This document shows positions 11,865 to 24,626 of a stretch of 64,000 bases of DNA, one piece after another. The position numbers and the translations under genes were made by a program. Under the pieces are notes generated by a model. That model ran no database searches. It was not told the DNA's origin and saw only the letters and a list, made by a program, of their open reading frames with translations. The DNA is from Drosophila persimilis (taxonomy: Eukaryota > Arthropoda > Insecta > Diptera > Drosophilidae), in NCBI RefSeq assembly GCF_003286085.1, contig NW_020825307.1, positions 248,001 through 312,000 on the forward strand. The letters run 5' to 3'. Each line of letters starts with the position of its first letter. Positions within the stretch are counted from its first letter, which is position 1.

Positions 11865-12350
11865 GGTCTCTCTCTGTGTGTGTGTGTGTTTGTGTATTTG
11901 GAACTGGAGTCGAGTTTGGAATTTGGCTGGGGCTGCTGCTGCTGCTGCTGCTGCTACTTCTGCTTCTGCTCTAACGACTGCTGCTGTCGAGTGTTGAGAC
12001 ACGACTGTCGGCTGGCGTCGCAGTGCGGCGCACAGTAAATGCCTGTTGCTGGCACACAGACGCACCCACACTTGCACGCTCACAGACGATCGCGTTGGCG
12101 TTGCCGCTGGTCGTCTGCCCCTCTGCTCTGCTCTGCCCGTGCTCGGCTGTGCTCTGCTGCGTCTTTATCCTCCTTTGCAATGTTGCACTGCACTCGCTCT
12201 CACTCTCTGTCTCTCTCTGGCACTATCCCGCTCACCGGCCGGCTGGGCTGCTCTCCTCTAGGCGGCGACAGACTATTCAGACTGCAATTTCAGCATCTCC
12301 CTCTCTCTGGCAGTCTAGCACTCTAGCACCTCCAACCTGTAACTGTAAGT
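11865..12350 (-). promoter_or_regulatory. pdgy: Probable pdgy 5' UTR and promoter region
   Basis: GC-rich sequence directly upstream of the pdgy ATG on the minus strand. It contains a GCA/CAG trinucleotide run (11934-11955) and repeated GCAGAGCA-type words at 12120-12165. Open frames here are low-complexity (poly-Ala, CT-rich). A transcription start is expected in this stretch, but no TATA box or strong initiator could be pinned down. Confidence 0.35.
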
Positions 12351-14698
12351 TGAAAGAATTCCGTCAATTTGAGTGTATTTATACATGTGGTAATAAAACG
12401 AGAGAGTGGCAATACAGAGAGAGTGGGGCACACTCCACAAGGCACTCGATGAGCGGGAGGAAATGCCTCACCGTATTCTGTCCAAGATGCTATTCCCATT
12501 CCTTACTATTTTTCCTATTTCGATGCCCGCAAATCGGCACTGGCATGATAAGGAATCGAAACCGCGAGCGGACAGGTGTGGGTGGTGAGTGGGTGTATTA
12601 GTATTACTCCTGAAATCTGAAATCTGGTGTTGCGGCTGTGTTGGGCCTGACGGCTGTGCATTAACGTCCAGCTTTCTTGTTGTCTGCGCATGACGGGGCA
12701 GTCTTCCCCGTTATCGCTGCCTCGGGTAATACATATGTATACATATGTACATATCCCACAAATGTTGAACCTTGATCGCGGCGTGGCGGTGACTCGAAAC
12801 TGATATTCGTAATCCCAAACACCTCTACCGCCTTGCAAATTCACAGATTATCTCAATCTCCCGCACCCCCGGCTGTCTCTGGGGAGTGCATTAACCTCCG
12901 TATGGGGAATTTCTATGTGTGAAATGGAAACTTTGTCAAAGAAATGAATTCATTTCAAAAGCAGGAGACCACTCCACCAGTGCTCGCAAGTGGAAAGCAA
13001 TGCGAGAGCATTGATACCCTCACAGGTAGAACATTCTTTTATTATATGCGAGTACCACTCACAAGATTTTCCCACCAGACCATGTAACGAAGGCATTTTG
13101 TGATTGAAATGATTCCCATACAAGATGTGCAGCAGAGCTGTTTACTTCTCTACGTGACAAACATCTGTTCCAAGTTACGATGCTCTCTGCCATTGTATAA
13201 GAGAAGAGAGCAGTGGACGGTAGATTAGAGTAGAGGAGAAGAGAAGCAACAGCGACAGCAACAGCAACAGCAACATTTACAACGTGAGCATAGCTCAAGG
13301 CCAGAATGCATTCCCTCTCGCTCACACTAATCTGGCATGCACATTGCATTGCCTCTCCCCATTCCATTCCATTCGCACCACGATTTGCATGGCTTTCTCT
13401 GCTCTCTCGCTCTCCGACCATCGTACTGTCTCTCTGCTGCAGCGATCCGCTCCCTCTCTATATCTCTCTCTGCGTCTCTCGCATGCATTCTGTGCGAGAG
13501 AATGCACTGACTTTTACAGTGGGCGCTCACAAATTCTAACAAAAAAAAAAGCATTATTCAACAGCTGCCTTATCAGCGACTTTTAGGGGTCGGTCTGTTT
13601 GGATTTAATTCGCCCTGATATAGAGCTTGTTTTCCCAGATGCAGAGTCATCAGTGAGCCGCCCACGCTTTGCACTCTCTTGGAGAGAGTGAGCATGCTGA
13701 ATTCGAGCGCCTCGCGTTCCGCTCTCGACCTGTTTATTCAGACTGCAAACGGTCGTGTGAACTTTGTACCCAAGCTCAAAGTCGTCGTCTAAATTGATGG
13801 TCCGTCCCACAGTCTATGCCGCCGCCGAAGCAGCAACAATACCAAAGCCAAAACATGAACGAAAGACTGACTTCGGATGCCGAAGCCTTAGATACCCTTG
13901 CAGGTCCATCGTTTCAAAGGCCGCTCTACCGCTTATCGATATATCGTTCGATCAAGCCGGTGAAACTGCTTTGGAATATAATATAACAGAACATTTCTAT
14001 CCGCATAGGATCTAGTATATCTAAAACTTTGTTTAATTGATCGATTTCAAATAAATGTGAAACAAATGTTCCTTTAGAAGGTGGCTGATGCTTTTTTCTG
14101 CGTTGCACACATATGGGTAAAATGATAATACCCGCTTTTCGAGCATATATAACAAAATCCGAAATGTTTATCCAGGCAAACCAGTTTTTCTTGATTTCAT
14201 TGATGTTTTGTTGTTGTTGCTTTCGCCGTGGGTTTCGGGTGCTGCATTTGTTATGGAGCCTATACTGCAATACGACTGCAGCTCCAACTTGTTTACTGTT
14301 TTGTTTTCCAGCTCCACTCAGCTAGCACTCCCCCTCCGCCTTCTTGCCAGGGCTAAGCTTTGTTTTCGAAGGGATTTAGATTTCACGGAGCGCAATGTCC
14401 AAGTTTTAGAGTGGCTTTATCAGTTATGGTTCGTCGTCTTATTATTGTTACTATATGAGTATATTCCTACTTGTTTATTCTTATGAATGTATATATGTAT
14501 GTACATACATACATACATATGTACATGGTATATACAAAGTTTTGCCACACCGAATGTCTTACGAGTTAATTTTATAATCTCCCTTTTTGGGGTTGTGTCG
14601 CGCTCAATGCGTGTTTCGGAACTGTGCCAGTCCACGACCAGGTCCACGTCCCCCAACTTGATGCTTCGAATGAGGGTGGGCCTGCATTGGGGGTTGGT
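12351..14698. other. Intergenic sequence, no gene recognised
   Basis: No conserved coding segment on either strand. 13190-13520 is CT/GA-rich with repeated GAGAG words and several GCATGC/GCATTC-type motifs. GATACCC-type words at 13015 and 13890 resemble ends of Helitron-like repeats common in fly genomes, but no complete element could be delimited. Confidence 0.35.
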
Positions 14699-15914
14699 TA
14701 TACCCGCTACGCACTCAGGACGGGGGTGTGCTTCTTTCTCGCACCTGTTGGTAACAGCCAGAAGAAACTACAAGATCTAACCAGAAGCGAATTACAATCT
14801 TTTCGTGTAAATGTGTGGGTGCTGAATCGTGGATATATACGTATATTCAAATGAAGTCGGAATGCATATAGAAACCTATATTTGTAGGTAGATAAGCGGT
14901 ATTCCAGATAAGAATCATATTCCGTGCGAATTTTTTTGCTTCGAGATTTAAAGTTTCGGGTATGATGGCGAACTGCACAATCAGAATATTTTAATCTTTT
15001 TTAACAACCGGATTTGTTCTTGCTGGATCAACATGCATGCCCAAAAGCATTCCAAACAAAGAGGGACCGTCCATAGTGGGTGTCCTTTGTGCCTGGCAGT
15101 GCCAGATCTATCCATCCATCCCTACGAAAAAGTAAATAATAAATACAATTGCAATATATTTTTCAGCGAATGCAAATCGGCCGCCTCTGAATGTATGATT
15201 TTAATGGTTATGGAAAACACTTGGGAATAATTCTTGACCCTTTTCTGTTTTCAGCTTTCCAACTTTACCAGCTTGAATTACCCAAGAAGAAGAAGAAATG
15301 ATTTTATGTTCTAAAAATACAATCTTGGTCGCTCCGAGAAGCCGTTGGAAATTAATGCTGTTGCGTATAGGCCAGGGGTCGGCACGTACAATATACATAT
15401 GTATGTACATATGCATATCCACATGCAGTGACAACCAGTGCTATACACGTGTACGTGAGCGGCAACGCACTTTCATATGCACATTAGACAGGGCCTTGCC
15501 GACCTCTGGCATAGACTGTGGAATCAGGTACCAAATGATACGAAATACTTGACAATTAAAGCACAATAATAGCAAAAAATAACAAGAGGAAGAGATATTT
15601 AACAATAAATCAATTCCAACAATATCAACAATTAATATCAGTTTAAATAACACTGTAGGATAAATATTGTAAACAAATAACATATCAATCCGAAACTTGT
15701 GCTGGATCCGACCACGTTTCGCTTGAATATTGTGTTTATAAATACAACAAACGGCACGTAATATTCCGCGGTCTCTTATTGCACACATTTCATTTCCTTG
15801 ACCAATGGCTGGCATTGCTTTCCCGATTCTTTACACTGTGCGACAATCCTCAAACTTCGCCTACAATATCCAAGTACCCATATGGGTACCCTTTTCTTGT
15901 AGCGGGTATCTCTT
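14699..15914. repeat. Region bounded by inverted ATACCCGCTAC / GTAGCGGGTAT words
   Basis: ATACCCGCTAC near 14701 has its exact reverse complement GTAGCGGGTAT near 15899. Such words are, as I recall, typical of the ends of DINE-1/SGM-type Helitron-like repeats of obscura-group flies. The two may bound one degenerate 1.2-kb element, or belong to two separate fragments. The hAT-type MITE at 15373 is nested inside. No coding capacity was seen. Confidence 0.3.
15373..15508. mobile_element. Short hAT-type MITE (136 bp)
   Basis: The left end CAGGGGTCGGCA (15373-15384) and right end TGCCGACCTCTG (15497-15508) are 12-bp inverted repeats with one mismatch. The 8 bp outside them, GTATAGGC (15365-15372) and GCATAGAC (15509-15516), agree at six of eight positions, as expected for an aged hAT 8-bp target-site duplication. 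CAGGGGTCGGCA is a classic hAT end. There is no transposase; the interior carries ATGTATGTACAT-type palindromic sequence. Confidence 0.72.
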
Positions 15915-16162
15915 AGTCGTAATATTGGTTCCTCCTTGGGTCATGGTAGGATGAGGGTGTGCACTCCCTCCGCAGTGCGTTGACGCCGACGCATAACGGG
16001 ACCATGACAGTGGAAGACGACCAGATGGCGCTACACAGGAAAGGAAGCTCGCCAGAGCGCGGGCGGGCGCCACCGCCGAAGCTCGGCTCAGAGCTGCAAA
16101 AGTTGCATTTCGAAATTAAGCTTGTTGGCGACGCGAGCTTTTGCAGTAAAAGCCCCGCTTCA

Positions 16163-16179
16163 GGGGGGGGGGGGGGGGG
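16163..16179 (+). repeat. 17-bp poly-G run
   Basis: An uninterrupted run of 17 G. Similar homopolymers occur at 20605-20616 (12 G), 51641-51658 (18 C) and 53201-53214 (14 G). They could form quadruplex-like structures and are prone to length error. Confidence 0.9.
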
Positions 16180-16199
16180 TTCTGGTGGGACGAAAAGTG

Positions 16200-17720
16200 T
16201 GCTGTGCTTCTGAGAATATGGCCCGTTCCGTTCGATGCCGCCGGAGCACGCGACGAGTTCGTAGTCTACTTTTAGGTGCGTAGTCGCGCGCAACTCGCGT
16301 CGGAGTCTCGGGGAGTCTCATACAGCGGGCGACATAAGAAAATAAATCAAATAAAAGAGCAAAATAGGCAAACATTTTTGTGTGCTGTCATACGCTGTGT
16401 TGTTCCCGTTCTTTGATGTTGTTGTTGTAGATTTTTTTTTTGTATTTTTTTGGCTATTTTTTTTTTGTATTTGTTTCGCGAAGAAAGTGCATTGCAACGG
16501 AATGAAATGAAATTGAAATCATAACGAAACGAAACGAAACGAAGTGCAGCACAGAGCGGGGCGCGCACGTGCCAGTGGGATGAACGGATGGGCACCTGGG
16601 TCGGTGGCGGAGGAGTGGGAGGGGGTGTTCGTTCAATAGATCCGGATCCGGATCCGGAGTTGGGTGGGGAGTGGAGTGGAGTGGAGTGGAGAGGAGAGTC
16701 CGGCAATTGTTGCACACACGCTTTACCCAATCATCATGTTGTTTCTTGTTTGTTGTGTGCTTCTTTCTGTTCCCTCCCTTTCTCACTCTGTCTCCCTATC
16801 TTTTGTCTTTCCGCCTCACCTCCTCTCCTGCAGTGCAAACAGTGAAATGCGGAAAGCGCGTTAAAAGTAATCAAAAATTAACAAAAATAAAATACAAGAA
16901 ATTGCAAAAGGAAAAGGAAACGCAAAAACAAAGTGCGGAAAGAGAAGAAAGCTGAACGGTGAAGGAGCAGAAGAAAGCTGAAAAGCAGCAGCATCGGCAG
17001 CCACAAGGAATATTCCGGTATATCCACCCACAAACAAAAAAAGGCAATCAAAGAGCTGAACACCAAAAAACAAAAAAAAAAAAAGGTAAATCCACAAAAG
17101 AAAGCGAATATTGTGTAATGAAGTTGAATTTCTTTTGGGTGGAAAAAAGAAGACACACACACACGCACACACCACGAACAATCAGGACGGTGGGGGTGGG
17201 GGTGGTGGTGGGGGTGGGGTTGGTGGGGGTTAGAGGCAAATGCGAAAGTGATACGCATCATGAGGATAGATGGGAGGGGAGGAGGGGGCGGCAAACGCGA
17301 AGAAAGCTTACCCAGAGCGGTGCAAAGAGAGAGAGAGAGCGAGCGAGCGAGCGACCAAGAGAGCGGCGTCATAAGCACACTTCTAATTGTAATTGTTGTT
17401 GCTGTCTGCTGGCATTGCCTGCTGGCGCTGCTGTCGCCTGGCGCTGGCACTGGCGCTGGCGCTGGCGCTGTCTTGGCTGTCTCTGCCTGCTGGCCCTGCT
17501 TCTTGTGGCGCTATTTTGACTGCTGTCTTCGTTGGAGCCGCATAAACGCTGAACGTTGAGCCTTGAAGCAACCCAGAGAGGGAGCGAGCGAGAGAGAGAG
17601 GAGAGCGTGAAAGAAATCGAATCGAAGTTGGTTCAGGCAGAGGCAGCGGCAGCGGCAGCGACAGCGACAAAGGAGCAAGTCAGTAGGCAGGCAAAAACAA
17701 GGTATATTTTTGTGCGGTAA
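16200..17720 (+). promoter_or_regulatory. Candidate promoter and purine-rich non-coding leader exon (possibly eag)
   Basis: 16840-17085 has the look of a Drosophila 5' leader on +: A-rich, purine-biased, full of CAAAAA and GAAAAG words and poor in ATG. It ends at a plausible donor (AAAAAG then GTAAAT, about 17084). A second candidate donor (AACAAG then GTATAT) lies near 17700 after another GA/CAG-rich block. The next obvious acceptor downstream on + that leads to a start codon is the eag leader exon at 40465. The stretch also contains tandem GATCCG (16639-16656) and GAGTG (16670-16690) repeats. The 186-codon open frame at 16959 is low-complexity and not believed to be protein. Confidence 0.35.
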
Positions 17721-18292
17721 GGCTAGTGCCAGCCTGTGTACGGCCGTAACGTGCACGGAGTGCAAACGATAGAAGAAAGGGCATACAAAACCAACGTCTG
17801 CTGAGGAGGATGGTCTCTCTGTGTAGCGCTCACCTTTTGTGAATGCACCTTGGGCGAAACGAAGTTAAATTTGCGTGCTGCCTGCCATTGTTGGCGTTGC
17901 CGCTGCTGCGAGGCTTGTTCAAAATGTGTGTCAGCCGAAAAGAATGAACAACATTCCCTCGCTCCCCACTTCTTGCTTGCCCCCACTCTCCGCTCTCCAC
18001 TCCCCACTCGCCACTCGCCACTACACCCTCCACCACCTTGGAGCGCTCCTTTTGAATGCGCAATTATGTCAGCGTTAGAGGGAGATGATGGGGGAGGAGG
18101 CACGGAGAGGAGAATAGAAGAAAACTACAACAATTGGTTGCTTTTTCAAGTGCAGCACACACACAGAGGCACACACACAGCCGCACAGGCAGAGGCACAC
18201 ACATTCACATGCACACATGAGCGAGCACAAGCTTTGCTTTGCGGTTGCATAAGTGTCAACCGCAAAACACGCGTACAGTTTGACAGCCACTG

Positions 18293-18324
<32 letters not shown>

Positions 18325-18456
18325 GCAAAGAGTGTCGCGTAGGAGCGAAAGGGGTGAACGAGATGGCGATGGCGATGGCGATGGCACCTACCACCTGCCC
18401 TGACAGTTGACATCGACACAAGATTGATATTGATGCTCTTTACACCCACAATAACA

Positions 18457-18500
<44 letters not shown>

Positions 18501-21500
18501 AGCGCAGAGAGAGAAAGAGAGTGGGAGCAGCAGGAACTCGGGGGGGGGGAAGCTACTTAAATATTTAAAGAAATTGCTAAAAGGTAAACGAAGTTCTCGG
18601 CATAAAGGGACCGGGAAAGTAGTGTGTGGGGCGGAGAGGGGACTAAGCGAAGGCAACGTGAAATTGAATGGTTCCGCTCTCACGAAATCCAGCCCACAAC
18701 CCATCGCCCGATAACCGTTAGACATTCGGCAGCGTCGCAAATATGCAAACAATGCCGAATGCCGAATGCCACCAACACAAATGTCGCGCAAATCTTAAGC
18801 AAGTTCTACCACCCCCTTCCCCCCATACCCATTCCCCAACCAAAAAGAACAACACAAAGAAGGAAAACGAAAGCCCAATGACACGATATGGTCGCATACC
18901 CTTTACTCTCGGTACTCCAGACAGGAAGAAAAGAGACGGGAGCTTTGCTCTTCAGGATTATCCAAAAAATAATTGGGCATCTCCATGGATATTTAACATT
19001 TAATTTGTATATAATTCTGTCCATAAACTGTTACGAAACTGAACTATTTTAAGAAATATGATTCATGATAAACAAGAAAATTTCAGAAAAATAGTCCAAT
19101 AAATAAGCTAATATCGGATGTATATACATATATCATTTATTTATTTATTTAATTAACAATTATCTGCTAATAATGGAACTTAGTTACAAAAGGAGGAAAG
19201 ATGAGAAGTCAAAGCTAAAAGCTTTTAAGGGATAGTTCAGGGGATAAGGTATGACAGAGGGAGTTATAGTTATGGCTTTTCATGCTGTTATCTCTTTTTA
19301 AACCAAGAACCACTTTCGCCATGCGAATATACTTGAAAGAATGCAATTAAAAGTGTCCCTGAACCTGGACACCAATTACTGGGCTAATTAAGAGCTAAAA
19401 GATAACTTTTGTGGCACTTTAAAGGGGTAATGATCCACACACAACGCTTGCCCCTCTGACAGCCGGTAACAGTTGCATATCCGAAAAATGCTTCGCTAAA
19501 TAATATGTAGACAATTGTGATATGCATAAATGACATGCCGCAGTCCAAATATCCACCACATGCCACAAAAGCGATACTGAAACTTCGACACTTTCGGAAA
19601 TTGAAATGTGAAAAACCGCAAAAATAATGCTAGCCACAGGAATGCCAGTAAAACTAGCACTGCCACGGAATGTGGATATGCGGTAGTGCACAAAATATAT
19701 AAATAATATAAACCAGTGCCCGTACCTCGTAGGTGTATTCTACGAAATACGATATATGTACTTGCTCGTATGTATGGACTCTAAGGACTGGGGAGCATAC
19801 CTTCAAATCTGCTTGGCACTTTCACTTACATATGTACATATATGTGGGTACATTCGAGTACATACCCGTATAGTAGTTGCCTAGGCTGTTGGCTGTTGTC
19901 TGTTGGCTGTTGACCCTGATATGGAGTTCATATAGTGTCAAACACACTTCCCCCAGGCGTCTTGGCTGTTACATACACCTAAGCGAATCGGATACACCCT
20001 CGTACACGGTTTCGTATCGGGTATAAAAATAACCACCAGAAGAGCACAACAATTTTGTCACGCATGTGTCGCTCTGCATGTATGTGTGTGTGTGTGTGTG
20101 TTTGTGTGTGTTTGTGTGTGTTTTGGCCAAATGAAAAGAGCCAAAACATTAAAAATGTACCAGCAGCAACAACAGCAACGAGGTCCAAGTTGACGGGCGC
20201 CGCAATTTGCTGTTAACATAAAATAAATAAAAATAAAAATAAAAAATAAAAAGCACACACACACATAATATATATATATGTATATGTACACATGTATGGG
20301 CATGTACAATGTACAATTCCGTACGAGTATAGAATGCCGCTGGCAGTTGACTTTTGGCGTTGACTGTGCCGCCCATTCCCAGCCCCATTCCCAGCCCCTG
20401 TTTGGCTGCTTTCGGGCGAAAATTTTCAATTTTCACTTTTTGCATATTTAATGTGACAAATCGTAAATAAGATTTGCTGGCAGGGAAACTGCCAAAAGTC
20501 CTGACCAGGACATGTCCCATGAATGGGCGTCCGAGTGCTCTACTTTTGTGGCTCAACGTTAATAGACCGCAAGGCCTCGGAAGGAGGTAGCCAGCCAGAT
20601 TCTTGGGGGGGGGGGGAGTCCTCAAGCCGAGTCAAATCAATCAATCAGCTAGATTGATTCTGGAGAGTACGTGCCCATGCTACTTCTTCCTCCTCCGATC
20701 GGTGGTATACGGCTTTATAATAGTTTGATGTGCAATTTGAGGGCCACTTAAGTATATTTTTGGATCTCCGAGTGCTCCTGGAGATGGAAAACGATTTAAA
20801 GCTATTCCCAATAGGCTGGCTGGCAGTCTTTGGTGCAGCCGTTGTTTAATTCATTTAACTGTGGCAATTTATTGGCAGAATATATGGGAATACATACATA
20901 TATATTCCAGCACGGCAATCGGGGCTTTGTTTTATGCCTGTTATCCGCTGGCCATGCGGCTTCCGTTTCCGCTTTGCGGATGGTTTGGATGCAAAACAGC
21001 ATTTATCGATAGCCAATAACCGCCGGAGCTGGACCACCTGCTGACTTCCTGTCCTACGTTCTCGTTCTCGTTCTCGTCCTTGTCCTCGTTGACCTTGTCC
21101 TCTGGTCGGTGGCTGGGTGGCTGCGTGGCTGTTGGGCTGCTTGGCTGCTTGGCTGCCACTGGCCAAGATGTGGGTTGTCGTATCAAAACAAGTTTATTAA
21201 CATTCCACTGACTATCAAATCTACTCCGAGCAGGGGGCAGGGAGCAGGGAGCAGGGACTAGGGCTGGTGCTACTGCCCCCACTGCCCCCACTGACCCTCT
21301 GGGCAGGCATCTGCCAAGTTGCCTGTAGGGAGGACAATTACATGTGTAGATACATATGTAAAATGTTGGCAAGCAGCCCACAGCCCGCAGCCCGCAGCCC
21401 GCAGTCCGGGCGGGCGCACAGTTCGGCAGCCACTGGGTGCGGTCTTTCGGGTACGGGTACGGGTTCGGGTTCGCCGCATTGTCGCCTAGTCGTTGGCCAT

Positions 21501-23833
21501 TAAATGAAATAAAGAATCCCATAGCCAGAGCCTGCTTTCGGCGGCTCCGGAAGCTGGAAGCAAGCTCGAACTCAAAGGAAAAGCCACTGCCAAAGCACGT
21601 GCGCAATATGTAAATTTATTTGTTCTTTCTCTTTTTCTGTTTCTTTGCTCGCAGAGTGCTTTTTGGGTGTATTGGATAAGCGATGGTGTACAATGTACGG
21701 ATCGGGGTCAACAGTCACAGTCGCGCCGTGTCCCTGCTGGCCCTAGGGCTAGACCAATCAGCTTTCGTACTCCCAGGGCACATTGTGTTTTCTTGTGGAG
21801 GTTCTTTGGCCCGGATTCTGCAAAGTTACAGATCGGCTCTCTTTCATACGAGAAGGAGCCGAAGAAGCTGCGGCAGAATCATTGGACTCATTGGAGTCTT
21901 GCAACATTCGCCTCAGAATCCCTTGGAAGGGCAAGACACAGGCAGCCCTTGAATTTGGGTTGGCTTTTCGGTGTCTTTGGCTCTGCCTCCTTCTGCTTTT
22001 GGCCTGGTCTAGATGGTGCTGGTGCTTGATGTCGGTTTTATGTTAATGTGCGTTGGCCAATGCCAATGCCTGCCTCCTTTTGCGTGTGTGTGTGTGTCTG
22101 TGTGTGTGTGTGTGTGAGTCCCTAAGCGGAACTCTCTTTATCTCTGTCTGCCCTTCCCCGTCCGCCCACAGCCCACAGCCTTCAGCCTGCTGGTGTGTCC
22201 TGGTGTGCTGCCATCCTGCTCTCTGTCTGTCTGTCTCTCTCTCATGTGCCTGCTCATTGCTTTTAATAGCCAACAACACGCCATGCATTAATTTATGAAT
22301 TTCGTGTTCTACCGAGTTGCTTGCTCGTCGGCTGCCGGCTGGCGGTGGGCGGTGGGCGGCTGGCAGGCGTGGCCCTGCCCGGAAAGCTTTTAGGCGAGAC
22401 TGCGAACAGGCCGCAAATATAATTAAAATCAGCCTGGATTCACCGTTAAAAACAAAACAAAAACGACGAGTGTGGAGAGGGGCGTGGGGCGTGGAGGGGC
22501 TCCAAAAGTGCTCCCAGACAAATGCAAATAAATGAGTACCCTTACCTGTTACACAGCCTACCCCAAATGCAATCTGCCAGCCCGCCCACCCACTCCTGCA
22601 TCCACTTTCGATTCACTCTTGACATATTCTTCAAGCCGGGGACGGCTCCCCCACTCACTCTCTCGCTCTCTCTCTCCATCCAGTGCTTGTCCAACTGTCG
22701 ACGCCAGCCTGTCGTCCGCCCAAATGTCGCAGCATACTTTTCGGCTGGCGCTGTAAAACTATTACAGTTATTGCCGCTCGGCTAGAGCGGGAGCGGGAGC
22801 CGGAGTGGGAGTGGGAGAGCGAGGGAGAGATAAATAGGGCATACATACATATACATGTACATATGTAGGGGCCGGCCTTCTTCGATTTTGCGAAAAGATT
22901 ATTTTCATACCCAGCGGAGACCCAAGCAGTAGAAAGGATAAAGCCCTCCACGTGTCCGCGTTTCTATGGAAAAATCTCTCACTATGTCCTAAAAATATAT
23001 ACATATGTATAAATACTATTTAATTCGAACTGAATTCGGATATAAATCATACAGGAAAACAACTACCAGGATCCTTTAATGGAATGCAGGATCTATAACT
23101 TAAGCAATGGAATGGAATCCCCTACTGTACCATGGGAAATCTTAGTGAAAATATATATCCAATTGTTATTATTAATATATTGCTTAAGGCCTCATTAGCT
23201 ATAGGTCGTCCTTATGTTGATATTAAGTTTTAGCTAGGCTAAAGCATTATTTAATAAGGCTGTTCTTGGTTCAAGGGAACAGAAAGTTTTTTATTTTAAG
23301 TTTTGAATTATAGTATATTGGAGTCCGAGTCCGCGCTAGTCCGCTTCAATCTGATCCTGACGCCCTCAATAATTGGTGTCTAATAAGCCTCCTTAAGATT
23401 CCGCTTAAAATTGCTAAATGTCTCTACCTAATATATGCCTTAATTCCCATCTCTTCGATTTCAAATTCAGCCAAAGGAGATGGCCCAAGGATCCATCTCA
23501 TGCTCCTCCGAGGACTCAATGGGGACCCTTCTAAACTTCCAATCATCCTTCCTATGAAAGTAGGCTGCGTCTTATTGCGGTCCACTCGCTTGAAAGCCAA
23601 ATAATTCCCATTTATCCATCACTCGCTTCTGCAGAGGAACACGCTCGACGAGAGCTCTCGTTGTCTCGTTCCTTTTGATCCTCTCCGAGCGAGTCTCTCT
23701 CTCAGTCGAACATGTCTTAAAGAAGGACAGAAATACAGGGCAACAGAGATAATACACTGATACACATATGATATTTATTCGTATATGTAAATTGTACATG
23801 CGTAGTAGCTGTATTAATATGTAAATGTGGCCT
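17721..23833. other. Non-coding stretch with microsatellites
   Basis: No gene recognised. It contains (CA)n at 18294-18322 and 18460-18497, a GATGGC run near 18363-18384, GT-rich sequence at 20080-20122, an A/T-rich TAAAAA block at 20220-20250, and GCAGCCC repeats near 21375-21405. TATCGGGTAT at 20015-20024 matches the end motif of the Helitron-like element at 44171-44514, so a fragment of the same family probably ends here. Confidence 0.4.
18294..18322. repeat. (CA)n microsatellite
   Basis: A perfect CA run. A second one lies at 18460-18497. They produce the long TG/CA-encoded open frames on the opposite strand, which are not genes. Confidence 0.9.
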
Positions 23834-24626
23834 CTAGGCTTCCGCTGTTGGGTCCGACGCTGGCTTTGATGGTTCCTCGTCGCGCAGGAATCCTTTCAGA
23901 TAGTCCAACCAGTCATATACATCGATCTCTGCCTGGATTTTGGCCATTGGCAAGTGCAGCAGCTCGACGGCCTGCTGGGAAAACCCCTCCAGATTCAGCC
24001 ATTGGTCGTAGGACCATTGCGGACCCACAATCGGGTAGGTCACACTGTCCGTGTTGCTGACATCCACAACGAGCGAGATAAGGCGTTGGTACATGTACAA
24101 ACAAGGGAAAGAGTTAAGAGGCCTTGCTCGCCGCCATCTGTCGCACAATATTCGTGAGCCGCATTCTGGCCGACATGCCAAAGACATGGATGGCAAAGGG
24201 CTTTGTTTCCTCATAGAACATCTCTGACTCGGCCTGGCGTAGCCAGGAGAGGAACTACCTTTCCAGGACCCAGCAGTGCATAGACAGCACCTCGAAGATC
24301 CGCGACAGGCGTGTCCCAGGCAACAGATTCTTGACGTCATCCAGTCCGTAGTCCCCCATTTCGAAATCCCAAAAATTGAACACTCCTCATAGAACTTTGT
24401 GTGCTCGCGGATCTCGCGGCAAGGTCTCCTCCAAGAGATCCAAATAGAACTTCATCTTTTGCGGCCCATCGCCGGTGCCGCTGCGCTGGTGCGGTTGCGA
24501 TATTTGAAAACCTTCTACGGATATGAAATGGCATTCATCTGGCACACACATCGGAATACACAGACCCCGAGGTATGGATATCCTGCCACGGAGGCACTGC
24601 ACTCGTATTCTGTCAACATATTCCAT
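23834..24626 (-). pseudogene. Decayed protein gene of unrecognised parent
   Basis: On the minus strand, coding-like sequence runs through more than one frame. It starts about 24540 (HFISVEGFQISQPHQR, QKMKFYLDLLEETLP). It continues past a TGA (24387-24389) and a TAG (24255-24257) with segments such as EMGDYGLDDVKNLLPG and MFYEETKPFAIHVFGM, and meets TAA at 24114-24116. A change of frame then leads into YMYQRLISLVVDV, IVGPQWSYDQWLNLEGFSQQ and DVYDWLDYLKGFLRDEE, ending with TAG at 23834-23836. Amino-acid composition and GC3 are those of a real soluble protein. The stops and frame change make it a pseudogene, and absence of introns across ~0.8 kb would fit a retrocopy. I do not recognise the family. 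Confidence 0.6.

Noticed and set aside
16959..17519. 186-codon open frame on +
   Set aside because: Composed of poly-Lys/Gln, HTHT, GVGVVVG and WRWHWRW stretches from simple repeats; better explained as a purine-rich non-coding leader.
18075..18791. 238-codon open frame on the minus strand
   Set aside because: Mostly VCVCVCV runs from two CA microsatellites; no protein-like composition.
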